DNA of 64,000 nucleotides from Paraflavitalea soli (GTDB taxonomy: Bacteria; Bacteroidota; Bacteroidia; Chitinophagales; Chitinophagaceae). Positions 18,073 through 26,972 of the stretch are shown piece after piece. The stretch covers positions 5,212,546 through 5,276,545 of the forward strand of contig NZ_CP032157.1 in assembly GCF_003555545.1 (NCBI RefSeq). Reading direction: 5' to 3'. The notes below the pieces were generated by a model. It did no database searches. It worked only from the letters and a program-made list of their open reading frames with translations, and was not told the origin of the DNA. A program made the translations under genes and the position numbers. Position 1 is the first letter of the stretch; each line of letters starts with the position of its first letter.

Positions 18073-19773
18073 TTATCGGCCTGCAGGTCTTGCGCCGTTT
18101 GTTCCGGCCGCATTACCACCAGTTCTGGGGCGGTTGGCAGGCGGTGTTGCGGGACGTGATGCAGGCTTTGAAAGGATGCCCTGAATACGTACTGCTTCTG
18201 AGTTGGCAGGATCAAACTCTACAAATTTATTAGCATAGAAGAGAGCAGTTTCCCGGTCTTTTTTAATGTCATTATAATAAGGGATCAGGTAATAATAAGA
18301 CTCTACTACCTGGGATTTGAACTTCACCGAGTCGATCTGACGCGCTTTTTCGGCCAGTGTCTTATAGGCTTCTACTGCCAATCCCTGGGAATTGGTGGAA
18401 TCGTCCATGGCTTTTTTAGCACGGGCACACCACAAATAGCCATATATCTGATCGGGGAATTTAGTCTGGTAAACACCACAGAATAAGCTATCAGCCACGG
18501 GATAGTTCTTAGCCTGGTACACCGCATAAGCATAATTGTACAGGTCTGTTTGAGTAGGATTGGGCTTCAGTTTATAAGCTTCGGCCAGCCAATTGGACTC
18601 CTCCAGACGGTCGCCTTTGGCCTTGGCCAATGCAGCACCTTTGCTGATGTACTTTATTTTATTCTCCAGTACGGTGTCCAATTGTATTGCTTTCCTTAGG
18701 TTAGCAAACACTTCTGCTTCAGCGCCAGGTATCTTACTGTTGATCTTTGCCAGCTCTTCATAGTCAGTTCCTTTAACAGGATACTCTTCATTGGCCTTCG
18801 TGAGGAAGGTTTCCATTGACTTTTTGGCTGCATTTACATCACCCAGTGTGTCAGCTGCAAAAGCTACGAGGCGGTACATACGGGGCGTCACCTTATCACC
18901 ATACTGGGCGATCAGGCTTTCGGCCTTGGTCTTTGCTTCGGCTGGTTTTCCGGAAGAATACAGGAAGTCGGTCTTCAGGTATTCCATTTCAGGCCCCTGG
19001 TCGGCGTTCGCGATGTATTTATCCAGGTAAGGAGCTGCTTTATTTACGTCCCTGGAATACCAGTAGTAGAACAGTTCGTAGTAAGCAGGTGTATAAGCAG
19101 GATCCACTGTGATAGCTTCTTCAAAAGCGGGCAGGAAATAATCCTTGTTACCCTGGGTAAGGTATACCTTACCTGTTTTGAATTTGGCTGCGGCCAGTTT
19201 GGGATCGAGTGCGAATGCTTTGTTATAGGATTGTACCGCATTACCACCGTCGATCAACTTCCTGTAGGCATCGCCCAGTAACAGGTAAGTATCAGGATCT
19301 TTGAAGTTCTTTACGGCGGTAGCCTGGTTCAGTTTCTCGATAGCATAATTGGCATCGCCTGTTCTTGCTTTCACGTTGGCGCGACCCACGGCATTGAATA
19401 CATCCACATCCTTTCCTTTGGTAAGGGTAATAGCTGTTTCAAAACGCTGGCGGGCATCATTGGCTTTGCCTTCCATTAATTCTATCTGACCTATACCTGC
19501 CAGTAACAGGGGCGCATTACCATTTTGGGTCAGCGATTTCTGATACAGGTTCTTAGCGCCTACAGAGTCTTTCACCTCCAGTAAGGTTTGCCCTAACCAG
19601 TATACAGCATCGATATTGTTTGGGTTGGCGGCGAGTACTTTTTCAAATGTTTCCTGCGCACTTTTCCAACGCTCATAATAGAAAAACTTTCTGCCCTGCT
19701 CTACACTCTGGGCAAAAAGGACGTTGCCTCCCGTGACAACCGTTGCTACTAATAGAATGAATGATCTTTTCAT
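18073..19773 (-). CDS. Secreted tetratricopeptide-repeat protein
   Basis: The protein has 566 residues. A signal peptide ends near LFAQS (about residue 22). Repeated 34-residue helical units of TPR type follow through most of the chain, for example NPNNIDAVYWLGQTLLEV (about 51) and DPDTYLLLGDAYRKL. The C-terminal 35 residues are a Pro/Arg/Gly/Asn-rich disordered tail. It lies in a run with a PstS-like lipoprotein and TonB, so it may be a periplasmic scaffold for an energised outer-membrane uptake system; that role is inferred from position only. Confidence 0.85.
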   Translation of the reverse strand: MKRSFILLVATVVTGGNVLFAQSVEQGRKFFYYERWKSAQETFEKVLAANPNNIDAVYWLGQTLLEVKDSVGAKNLYQKSLTQNGNAPLLLAGIGQIELMEGKANDARQRFETAITLTKGKDVDVFNAVGRANVKARTGDANYAIEKLNQATAVKNFKDPDTYLLLGDAYRKLIDGGNAVQSYNKAFALDPKLAAAKFKTGKVYLTQGNKDYFLPAFEEAITVDPAYTPAYYELFYYWYSRDVNKAAPYLDKYIANADQGPEMEYLKTDFLYSSGKPAEAKTKAESLIAQYGDKVTPRMYRLVAFAADTLGDVNAAKKSMETFLTKANEEYPVKGTDYEELAKINSKIPGAEAEVFANLRKAIQLDTVLENKIKYISKGAALAKAKGDRLEESNWLAEAYKLKPNPTQTDLYNYAYAVYQAKNYPVADSLFCGVYQTKFPDQIYGYLWCARAKKAMDDSTNSQGLAVEAYKTLAEKARQIDSVKFKSQVVESYYYLIPYYNDIKKDRETALFYANKFVEFDPANSEAVRIQGILSKPASRPATPPANRPRTGGNAAGTNGARPAGR

Positions 19774-19831
19774 CTTCTCGATTGCTGATTTTAGAGTTGT
19801 TAAATGTACGGAATATCCCTAATTGGTTGTT

Positions 19832-20773
19832 TTATTCAGTGATCTGCATAGGTCTTACTTCGAATGAACTCCTGCCTGGTAACAAATATGCCCTGTAAAA
19901 TATCTTCTGTCCCTTATCCACATTGACGAGAAAATTCTTAAATCCGCTGCCAAGGCCTTCATAATTTTCCTTTAAAATATAGTAAAGTGGCCTTACCATC
20001 GGGTAGCGGTGTGCGGCAATATTATACTGCACGGGGGCTACATAAATACCTTCACATCCTTTGCATTCTACCTTGGCCATTTTTATCTTCTGTAAAAAAC
20101 TTTGCTGGGTGGAATCATCCTTATCGCCGATCCAGCTCACCCCTATCAGTCCGACCGCGTCGGTGTTTTTTGATACATAGTCGATTACACCTTCACTGCT
20201 GGCAGCGGCTACCACATTTTTACCCATGGGCTGCCCTTTTAACAGGGAATCGACGACGAACCGCACGGTACTGGTAGCGGTGGTGCCATCCAGCAATACT
20301 TTGTATTTAAAACCGCTGATCCCTTTTACCATCCCACGGATATCCTGCATGGTAAAGAGGGTATCCCGCACCTGGTTATTGACGATGACGGCGATAGCGT
20401 CGTACGCCAATATCCCGAATACAGGAGTGAAGGACAATTTTGTTGCCAGCGTCTTTGCTTCCTCATCTTGCAGACCTCGGGTAACAATTACCATGCGGAT
20501 ACTGTCCTGATTCAGATCACGCAGACATTCCGCTTCCGGTTTATAGTGTACAATGATCTTAGCGTTAGCATTTTGCGACTCAAAAACCTTGATCTGTGAA
20601 TCAATAACCGGCTTAAAGGACTCATCCACACTGATGTGAATAGTACCCGTTTTAAGCGTATCCTGATAAATTGGTCCGGTACCATTTTGGCAACCCACTA
20701 TCCAAAACACTCCCAATGCTGCGATGGCCAAACCTATTTTATATATCCGATTGATTATCCTGTTGCGTTTCAT
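19832..20773 (-). CDS. PstS-like phosphate/anion-binding lipoprotein
   Basis: The protein has 313 residues from the ATG at 20773. A lipoprotein signal follows, with Cys near residue 28 in FWIVGCQNG. An upstream in-frame ATG at 20887 would put 38 residues before the lipobox, so I choose the internal start. The fold is PBP-II type: GTIHISVDESFKPVI near the start, and then LDGTTATSTVRFVVDSLL resembling PstS anion-binding loops. The protein sits beside TonB rather than with pstCAB, a common Bacteroidota arrangement. The ligand is uncertain. Confidence 0.8.
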   Translation of the reverse strand: MKRNRIINRIYKIGLAIAALGVFWIVGCQNGTGPIYQDTLKTGTIHISVDESFKPVIDSQIKVFESQNANAKIIVHYKPEAECLRDLNQDSIRMVIVTRGLQDEEAKTLATKLSFTPVFGILAYDAIAVIVNNQVRDTLFTMQDIRGMVKGISGFKYKVLLDGTTATSTVRFVVDSLLKGQPMGKNVVAAASSEGVIDYVSKNTDAVGLIGVSWIGDKDDSTQQSFLQKIKMAKVECKGCEGIYVAPVQYNIAAHRYPMVRPLYYILKENYEGLGSGFKNFLVNVDKGQKIFYRAYLLPGRSSFEVRPMQITE

Positions 20774-20947
20774 CCCTAAATGATTTTCTTTTCCCCGGTA
20801 TTCAAAACCTTTCTCAGTCAACGGAATACCCGCTGCAAACGATTTTTTTGAAGGATTGGATAATGGCCGACTGCAGAAATCTTTCAAATACCTTACCGGA
20901 AATGGTATTTAGCGTACCAGGTGATTGGATTTATTGATGCGTTTCTT

Positions 20948-21199
20948 TTACTTGAAATAGTTTTTCTTATAGCCCCTGTATATTCTAAACCCCCCGTACA
21001 ACAAACAGATCCCTGCAAAAATGTAGGAAAATGGTTTGGTGGGAAACTCCAGTGTTACCCCCAACTGATCGGAAAACACGAAAAAAAGGCCCATGGCGGT
21101 ATAAATAATTCCCATACCAAAGTCCATTACCGCCCGTCTGTTTGAATAGGCCTTCTGCCGTTTGTCTTCTATTCTTTTTTCTTCTGATTCCACTGTCAT
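20948..21199 (-). CDS. Small two-helix membrane protein of unknown function
   Basis: The protein has 83 residues from the ATG at 21199. A charged N-terminus (EEKRIEDKRQK) is followed by two hydrophobic helices (about 27-42 and 52-70) and a basic tail ending KKNYFK. An upstream in-frame start at 21331 would overlap the tonB end with a low-quality extension and is not preferred. TTATCTTGCC just upstream is a near match to the -7 box. Its place between tonB and the pstS-like gene suggests a shared transcript. I do not recognise the family. Confidence 0.65.
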   Translation of the reverse strand: MTVESEEKRIEDKRQKAYSNRRAVMDFGMGIIYTAMGLFFVFSDQLGVTLEFPTKPFSYIFAGICLLYGGFRIYRGYKKNYFK

Positions 21200-21314
21200 C
21201 CGATTTGTTAATGGGTTCGGGCAAGATAAGAAATAACCTTCAATTGATGATCGCGGGTAAGATTTTACCCAAAAATTAATGCACTTACTACAATGAATCA
21301 TATAGTGAAAGCTT

Positions 21315-22136
21315 TTATTCAGACACTTCAAAAATGATCGGGATCATGCAGTAAACGGCCACCGTTTTTCCTCCCTGCGATCCCGGGATCCAACGGGGCA
21401 TTTTAGCCACTACGCGCATGATCTCTTTTTTGAAGGCTTCATCGGCTGTTCCCATAAATTCCACACCGGATAGCTGACCGTCCTTACTTACGACAAAACG
21501 TACCGGCACTTTCACGCGCTGCCCAGGCTCCAGGGCTTCTTCCGGCACCCGCAGGTGTCTTCCCAGGAACCGGCGCAGGGCATCCTGTCCGCCGGGGAAT
21601 TCGGGCATTTTCTCGGCTACCGGCAGTATCCGGTCCTCTTCTACCGGTACAGGGGCGGGTGCTGTACCAGTACCGCTTGGTTCAGTAGCAGGCGGGGGAG
21701 ATACAGGCCCGGTAGGGGTCTCCCCTTCCTGCGTTTTGGTACCAATAGCGGCGGTTTCCTTTTCCAGTTCATCGATCGAGGGGGGCGGATCGGCCTGTAC
21801 ATGATCGGGTACAATGACGGGCACCACGCTTTTGATGGTAGCTACTTTTTTGGGTTGCTCCTGTGGCGGCTTGAGCTCCTCCGGCTTGTTGGGCTCCACC
21901 ACGTTCAACACCACGGCTGTTTCGACCGGCGGAGGTATAAAAACCGCCTCTTTTCCCATTTTTCCTGCCCAGTAATAACCTCCGATAAAGAGCAGCACCA
22001 GCAGCAAAGTGCCGCACATGGCCTTCATTAGCCGCCTGTTATAGTCCTTGCGCAGGTTGTATGCTCCATAGTCTTTGTTTCTTCCTTCAAATAATATGTC
22101 GAGCATGTCCGATTGCAATATCATATCTGGTTTCAT
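21315..22136 (-). CDS. tonB: TonB-type energy transducer
   Basis: The protein has 273 residues from the ATG at 22136 (22172 is possible). The N-terminal ILFEGRNKDYGAYNLRKDYN motif lies on the cytoplasmic side. One helix follows (about 40-58), then a Pro/Glu-rich periplasmic spacer (about 75-180) and a TonB_C domain (about 185-273: FPGGQDALRRFLGRHLRVPE, then PVRFVVSKDGQLSGVEF). It transmits proton-motive force to outer-membrane receptors. No exbB or exbD is adjacent in this window. Confidence 0.9.
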   Translation of the reverse strand: MKPDMILQSDMLDILFEGRNKDYGAYNLRKDYNRRLMKAMCGTLLLVLLFIGGYYWAGKMGKEAVFIPPPVETAVVLNVVEPNKPEELKPPQEQPKKVATIKSVVPVIVPDHVQADPPPSIDELEKETAAIGTKTQEGETPTGPVSPPPATEPSGTGTAPAPVPVEEDRILPVAEKMPEFPGGQDALRRFLGRHLRVPEEALEPGQRVKVPVRFVVSKDGQLSGVEFMGTADEAFKKEIMRVVAKMPRWIPGSQGGKTVAVYCMIPIIFEVSE

Positions 22137-22344
22137 CGCAGTTGATTTTAAGCCCGATGCCCGTGAGGGCAATTGGGCGTGAATAAATCGGAAAAGACGA
22201 TTTGATCAGTATGACTTGCGCAAGTCCTTGTTATTGAGATGCACGAAGTGGAAAAAATCCATAACTGTCTGAACCAGGATTGGGAGGATTTTAAGGATTA
22301 CAATAATACGCTTTTGGCCCGCGGAGGGGCCATACTAGAGTTTT

Positions 22345-22377
22345 GTTCGGTATTTGTTCGGTACTCGTTCGGTATTC
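22345..22377. repeat. Three 11-base tandem repeats
   Basis: GTTCGGTATTT, GTTCGGTACTC and GTTCGGTATTC follow each other without spacers. The period is one DNA helical turn, so a protein could bind all three on one face. They lie about 130 bases upstream of the phosphatase promoter. Confidence 0.75.
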
Positions 22378-22503
22378 GCTTGGGAGGGCTTTGCTAAATA
22401 CCGAAGAAACCTCGAAGAAGAAACGGCTACGGTACGACCTTGCTAATACGAAGGCCCGAACAAGACCCGGCTGAAACCACACCAAAACCTGCTCCTGCCT
22501 GAT

Positions 22504-22511
22504 TATCTTTG
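22504..22511 (+). promoter_or_regulatory. -7 box of the phosphatase gene
   Basis: TATCTTTG matches TAnnTTTG exactly and ends five bases before the ATG at 22517, so the mRNA is probably leaderless or nearly so. No clear -33 TTG is visible at the expected distance. Confidence 0.6.
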
Positions 22512-22516
22512 CAGCC

Positions 22517-22993
22517 ATGAAGATCTTAATGGTTTGCCTGGGGAATATATGCCGCAGTCCCCTGGCGGAAGGAATTTTACAGCACAAGGTCCGGCAGGCC
22601 GGGCTCAACTGGACGGTGGAGAGTGCCGGCACGAATAGCTATCACACGGGTGACGCGCCCCACCCTTTATCGCAGAAGGTAGCACTGCTGCATGGCATCG
22701 ACATCAGCCAGCAACGGGCGCGCCGCCTTATGGGGGTCGATTTTGAGCGCTATGACAAGATCTATGCGCTGGCAGGCAATGTGATCGCGGACATGCGATC
22801 GCTGGCCCGGCAGCAATTTCAGCCTGCCAAGGTAGACCTCCTGATGAATGAGCTGTATCCTGGCAGCAATATAGATGTTCCGGACCCCTATTATGGTGAG
22901 GAACCCGGCTACCATGAAGTATTTAAGATGATCGACGAGGCCTGCGATATGATCATAAGCCGATACGCGACATTGAACACTAAGAGAAGCTAG
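22517..22993 (+). CDS. Low-molecular-weight protein-tyrosine phosphatase
   Basis: The protein has 158 residues. MVCLGNICRSPLAEG gives the catalytic CX5R(S) loop, with the nucleophile Cys at residue 7 and Arg at 13. VPDPYYGEEPGYHEVF (about 120-135) carries the general-acid Asp and the conserved Tyr pair. It removes phosphate from tyrosine or arginine residues. No tyrosine-kinase or exopolysaccharide gene is adjacent, so a housekeeping role is likely. hisS follows 59 bases later. Confidence 0.92.
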   Translation: MKILMVCLGNICRSPLAEGILQHKVRQAGLNWTVESAGTNSYHTGDAPHPLSQKVALLHGIDISQQRARRLMGVDFERYDKIYALAGNVIADMRSLARQQFQPAKVDLLMNELYPGSNIDVPDPYYGEEPGYHEVFKMIDEACDMIISRYATLNTKRS

Positions 22994-23052
22994 TGGCAAA
23001 TGGCGCGTGGCCAGAGAATTTCCACCATTATTAAAAGATACTAACGCACAAT

Positions 23053-24441
23053 ATGACCAAACCATCACTACCACAGGGAACAAGGGATTTCGGACCGGAA
23101 GTAGTTCGCAAGCGACAATATATCCTCAACACCATCCGCACCACGTTTGAATTGTACGGGTTTCAGCCATTGGAAACACCTGCTATGGAAAACCTGGAAA
23201 CACTGATGGGCAAGTACGGGGAAGAAGGAGATAAGCTGATCTTCAAAATCCTCAATAATGGCCTGAATGATGCAAAAAACATTGATAAGGCTAAAGCAGC
23301 TTTTGATAACGTGTTGCTGGGAAAAAATGATAAGAACCTTACGGAAAGGGCCTTGCGGTATGATCTTACCATTCCGTTTGCCCGCTACGTGGCCATGAAC
23401 CATGGGCAATTGACCTTTCCCTTTAAACGGTACCAGATACAACCGGTATGGCGGGCCGACCGGCCCCAGAAAGGCCGTTATCGCGAGTTTTACCAGTGTG
23501 ATGCGGATGTGGTAGGCAGCAATGGGCTGCTGAACGAAGTAGAGCTGGCGGCGATCTATTGGCAGGTATTCAGCAAACTGGGCATTACGGTAGAGATCAA
23601 GATCAATAGCCGGAAAATACTGGCAGCGCTGGCGGAAGCCTGTGGCGGCAGTGATAAGATGGTAGATATTACAGTGGCGATCGACAAGCTGGATAAGATA
23701 GGTATCGACAAAGTGAAGGAAGAATTACTCACCCGCGGACTGGATGAGCACCAGGTAGCGATCATTGTTCAATATCTCGACATTAGTGGCAGCAATACGG
23801 AAAAGCTCAATAAACTGAAAGAGCTGGTAGGTAGCCTGCCTGCAGGCGCCAAGGGAATTGAAGAGCTGGAATTTGTGATCGGTCATTTTGCTACGCTGGT
23901 ATTGGCAGATCCGGCAGCGGCCTCTCCCCTGCTGGTGGACTTTACGCTGGCGCGTGGCCTTAACTATTATACAGGGATCATTTTCGAAGTAAAAGCGCAG
24001 GGTGTTCAAATGGGCAGTATCGGCGGCGGCGGCCGTTATGATGACCTCACGGGCCTGTTTGGCGTGCCCAATATTCCCGGGGTAGGTATCTCCTTTGGGG
24101 TAGACCGGATCTATGATGTACTGGAAGAACTGAAGTTATTCCCGCAGGAGGTACAAACGGGCACACAGGTATTGTTCTTTAACCTGGGAGATGCAGAAAG
24201 CAAGAGCGCCTTTAGCCTCATGCAATCTTTGCGCAACAGTGGTATCCGTTGTGAGCTATACCATGAGCAAGCCAAGTTTGAGAAGCAATTCAAATACGCG
24301 GATAAAAAGAACATTCCCTTTGCGGTCATTATCGGCAGTAAGGAGCTCGAGGCCAAAACCTGTGTGGTTAAGCACCTGGGCAAAGGGGAACAGCAGGAAG
24401 TAAAGTGGGAGGCGCTGGAAGAGGCAGTATCGGGACTTTAA
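23053..24441 (+). CDS. hisS: Histidine--tRNA ligase
   Basis: The protein has 462 residues and is a class II synthetase. Motif 2 reads RADRPQKGRYREFYQCDAD (about residues 135-153). The histidine-A signature ARGLNYYTGIIFE is near residue 300, and motif 3 (GGGRYDDLTGLFG ... GISFGVDRIYDVL) is near 325-355. The C-terminal anticodon-binding domain (about 370-455) is complete. The start TKPSLPQGTRDFGP matches the family N-terminus, which fixes the ATG at 23053. Confidence 0.97.
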   Translation: MTKPSLPQGTRDFGPEVVRKRQYILNTIRTTFELYGFQPLETPAMENLETLMGKYGEEGDKLIFKILNNGLNDAKNIDKAKAAFDNVLLGKNDKNLTERALRYDLTIPFARYVAMNHGQLTFPFKRYQIQPVWRADRPQKGRYREFYQCDADVVGSNGLLNEVELAAIYWQVFSKLGITVEIKINSRKILAALAEACGGSDKMVDITVAIDKLDKIGIDKVKEELLTRGLDEHQVAIIVQYLDISGSNTEKLNKLKELVGSLPAGAKGIEELEFVIGHFATLVLADPAAASPLLVDFTLARGLNYYTGIIFEVKAQGVQMGSIGGGGRYDDLTGLFGVPNIPGVGISFGVDRIYDVLEELKLFPQEVQTGTQVLFFNLGDAESKSAFSLMQSLRNSGIRCELYHEQAKFEKQFKYADKKNIPFAVIIGSKELEAKTCVVKHLGKGEQQEVKWEALEEAVSGL

Positions 24442-24612
24442 GATATAATCAGGCACCGGCCATTTGCCGGATTGACCGAAAAGGTGGCGCCCAACCGGGA
24501 CAACTACACGGGTTTTCCCTCATCTGATTGGTTATTTTAGGCCAATGACGTATAAACACTGGCAAATGCCGTAACAATTTTGTTTATTTGAGACTGATTA
24601 ATAAAACCCTTT

Positions 24613-26226
24613 ATGCAACGTACTTCCTTATTTGGCCTTTGCGCGATAGCGCTGTTGTTGATCACCTCTTGTAGCAGTGGCGATAAATCGGCCATTGCGA
24701 TCCCCAAAGATGCCGGACTGGTACTTTACTTAAATACAGCTTCTTTATCCTCCAAGCTGAGCTGGAAAGAGATTCAGCAAACGAACTGGTTCAAAGAAGC
24801 ATATGATGAAGCGGATGATTCGCTGGCTAAAAAACTATTGACTGATCCGGATAATTCGGGTGTAAATACAGATGCGGACCTGGTAATGTTTGTTAAACGC
24901 CAGGGAAGAAATGGATATGCTGTGTTTTCAGGAGGTCTGAAAGATGCGGCGGCCTTTGAAGCATTTAATAAAAAAATGAAGCCGCAGGCTACGGCTTCCA
25001 AAGATGGCGACCTGAATGTGCTGAGCCTGGAAAGAGGCACTGTTGCTACCTGGAAGGACAACCGGTTTATTTACGTATTCGACGCGCACATGGATAGCCC
25101 ACGCAGCTTTTCGGATGGGGATGGCAGCACAGAAAACACCAAGTTGACCAAGGACAGCCTGATCAACTTTGCCAAGGGGCTCTATGACCTGAAATCTTCC
25201 AACAGCCTCACAAACGAAGATAAATTTGCCGCTCTGCTGAAAGAGAGTGGAGATGTACACATCTGGTTGAACTCAGAGAACCTCTCGGGCAATGTGCTGG
25301 GTGATATGTTCTCTGTCACTAAACTAAGCGACCTCACCAAGGGCAACGCTACTGCCATGACGCTCACTTTCGATAATGGCAAAATAGATGTGAAGTCAAA
25401 GAGTTATTACAATGAGAAAATAGCTGAGTTGCTGGAGAAATATAAAATGAAGAATATCGATGCAGATGCGCTGGCACGTATTCCTTCTGACAACCTGGTA
25501 GGTGTCCTTAGCTGGAACTATCCTCCCGAAGGATTGAAAGAGTTCCTGAAACTGGGTGGCCTCGATGGTATGGTCAACGGATTCCTGGGAGAAGCAGGCT
25601 ATAGCATCGATGAGTTTGTAAAAGCCAATAAAGGGGATGTACTGGTAGCGGTTTCTGATTTTGTGATCGAAACCAAGACAGAAACCTATCCCAGTTATGA
25701 AGAAGGCGGCGCTCCGATAACTAATACCAGGACCAACCCCAGCGCCAAGGTATTGTTTGCCGTGTCTGTAAACGACAGGGCTGCATTTGATAAAATGATC
25801 GGTGTGGTGAAAGCCAAGATGGGCAATATGGCGAATGATACTTCTTTCAAGATCAGCTATTCCCTGAACGACAAATGGTTTGCTGCCGGTAATTCAGAAG
25901 AGCAGGTGAACAAGTTCCTGGCTGGCGGGGCTAATAATAAACATGCCGGCATCAGCAAGCTGGCCGGTCATCCGGGCGGCATGTATATAGACCTGCAAAA
26001 AATACTGAAGACCTCCGAAGCTGCCGCTACAGACAGCACGACCAAAGTAATACTCGGAGAATCAGTGAAGATGTGGGAAGATGTAATAGCCACTGGCGGA
26101 GAATTCAGCAACGGTACTTTAACAGGGCACTTTGAGGTGAACCTGGTAGATAAAGGCACCAACAGTCTAAAGCAACTGAACCAGTATGCGGACAAGTTAG
26201 CAGCTACCCGCAAGAAAGGATTTTAA
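24613..26226 (+). CDS. DUF4836 family lipoprotein
   Basis: The protein has 537 residues. The lipobox LLLITSCSSG places the lipidated Cys at about residue 20. The following IPKDAGLVLYLNTASLSSKL is the N-terminal signature of DUF4836, a Bacteroidota family of exported proteins with no established function. The rest is two related alpha/beta halves (about 30-270 and 290-500) with no catalytic motif I can recognise. It is a single gene ended by a strong terminator. Confidence 0.85.
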   Translation: MQRTSLFGLCAIALLLITSCSSGDKSAIAIPKDAGLVLYLNTASLSSKLSWKEIQQTNWFKEAYDEADDSLAKKLLTDPDNSGVNTDADLVMFVKRQGRNGYAVFSGGLKDAAAFEAFNKKMKPQATASKDGDLNVLSLERGTVATWKDNRFIYVFDAHMDSPRSFSDGDGSTENTKLTKDSLINFAKGLYDLKSSNSLTNEDKFAALLKESGDVHIWLNSENLSGNVLGDMFSVTKLSDLTKGNATAMTLTFDNGKIDVKSKSYYNEKIAELLEKYKMKNIDADALARIPSDNLVGVLSWNYPPEGLKEFLKLGGLDGMVNGFLGEAGYSIDEFVKANKGDVLVAVSDFVIETKTETYPSYEEGGAPITNTRTNPSAKVLFAVSVNDRAAFDKMIGVVKAKMGNMANDTSFKISYSLNDKWFAAGNSEEQVNKFLAGGANNKHAGISKLAGHPGGMYIDLQKILKTSEAAATDSTTKVILGESVKMWEDVIATGGEFSNGTLTGHFEVNLVDKGTNSLKQLNQYADKLAATRKKGF

Positions 26227-26244
26227 TAAATTAACGCTTATATC

Positions 26245-26274
26245 AGGCAGGGCTCACCCCCCTGCCTTTTTTTT
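26245..26274 (+). terminator. Rho-independent terminator
   Basis: AGGCAGGG (26245-26252) and CCCTGCCT (26260-26267) form a perfect 8-base stem with a 7-base loop, followed by a T8 run. It ends the DUF4836 transcript. Confidence 0.9.
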
Positions 26275-26291
26275 GTTGATACGTTAAACCC

Positions 26292-26299
26292 TACTTTTG
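26292..26299 (+). promoter_or_regulatory. -7 box of the ABC transporter pair
   Basis: TACTTTTG matches TAnnTTTG and lies seven bases before the ATG at 26307. It sits between the preceding terminator and the ATPase gene, so the pair has its own promoter with a very short leader. Confidence 0.6.
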
Positions 26300-26306
26300 A
26301 ACTGTC

Positions 26307-26948
26307 ATGACTATTACCCTCCAGGATGTATTACCATCCTATTTTGAAGAAAGCCGGCGCCATCAATCGGAAGTTTGGGGAAAGCAACTGGTATTCAATA
26401 AAGGAGAATACATCAAGATCGTGGCGCCCTCCGGAAGCGGCAAATCGTCGCTCACGCATTTTCTCTACGGCATGCGCCATGAGTACAATGGTAATCTACT
26501 TTACGATAAGGCCAATCTTCATTCGTTTACTGTAGAAGACTTCGCCCGGTACCGGAAGGATCATATCAGTATTGTATTCCAGGACCTGCGGCTGTTTCCG
26601 GAGCAAACGGTACGGGAGAACCTGGAATTGAAACGGCAGTTAAATCCCTTTCATCCGCCGGAAAAGATCACGGAAATGGCAGAAAGGCTGGGCATCGGTA
26701 ATAAGCTCTCTACGAAGAGCCGTATCTGTTCGTATGGGGAGCAACAACGGGTAGCCATCATCCGGTCGCTGCTGCAGCCCTTCGATTTTTTGTTATTGGA
26801 TGAGCCATTCAGTCACCTGGACGACAACAATTCGAAGAAGGCGATGGAACTGATGCTGGAAGAAGCCAAGGCGCGTAATGCAGGTATCCTGTTTGCCGAC
26901 CTGGAGCGTGTAGATTTTTTTCCCTGGACAAGGTTGTATCATTTATAA
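26307..26948 (+). CDS. ABC transporter ATP-binding protein
   Basis: The protein has 213 residues. The Walker A motif is APSGSGKSSLTHFLYG (about residue 38), the Q-loop is in FQDLRLFPEQ (about 93), a variant signature is CSYGEQQRVAIIRSLL (about 143) and Walker B is FLLLDEPFSHLDD (about 163). The signature is SYGEQ rather than LSGGQ. The residue after the D-loop region is normal, so it should hydrolyse ATP. It resembles LolD/FtsE-like ATPases and is followed 24 bases later by a permease. Confidence 0.88.
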   Translation: MTITLQDVLPSYFEESRRHQSEVWGKQLVFNKGEYIKIVAPSGSGKSSLTHFLYGMRHEYNGNLLYDKANLHSFTVEDFARYRKDHISIVFQDLRLFPEQTVRENLELKRQLNPFHPPEKITEMAERLGIGNKLSTKSRICSYGEQQRVAIIRSLLQPFDFLLLDEPFSHLDDNNSKKAMELMLEEAKARNAGILFADLERVDFFPWTRLYHL

Positions 26949-26972
26949 GCTAACCTGTAAAAATATTAAGCT

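Larger units (their letters stand above)
22137..22516. other. Divergent regulatory region between tonB and the phosphatase gene
   Basis: No gene is supported here. It contains a perfect 14-base palindrome GACTTGCGCAAGTC (22213-22226), three 11-base direct repeats starting GTTCGGTA (22345-22377), and the -7 box of the phosphatase gene (22504-22511). These are the visible signals. Confidence 0.6.

Noticed and set aside
22291-22632. Frame on the minus strand across the phosphatase promoter
   Set aside because: It overlaps the phosphatase start and the 11-base repeats and shows no domain.
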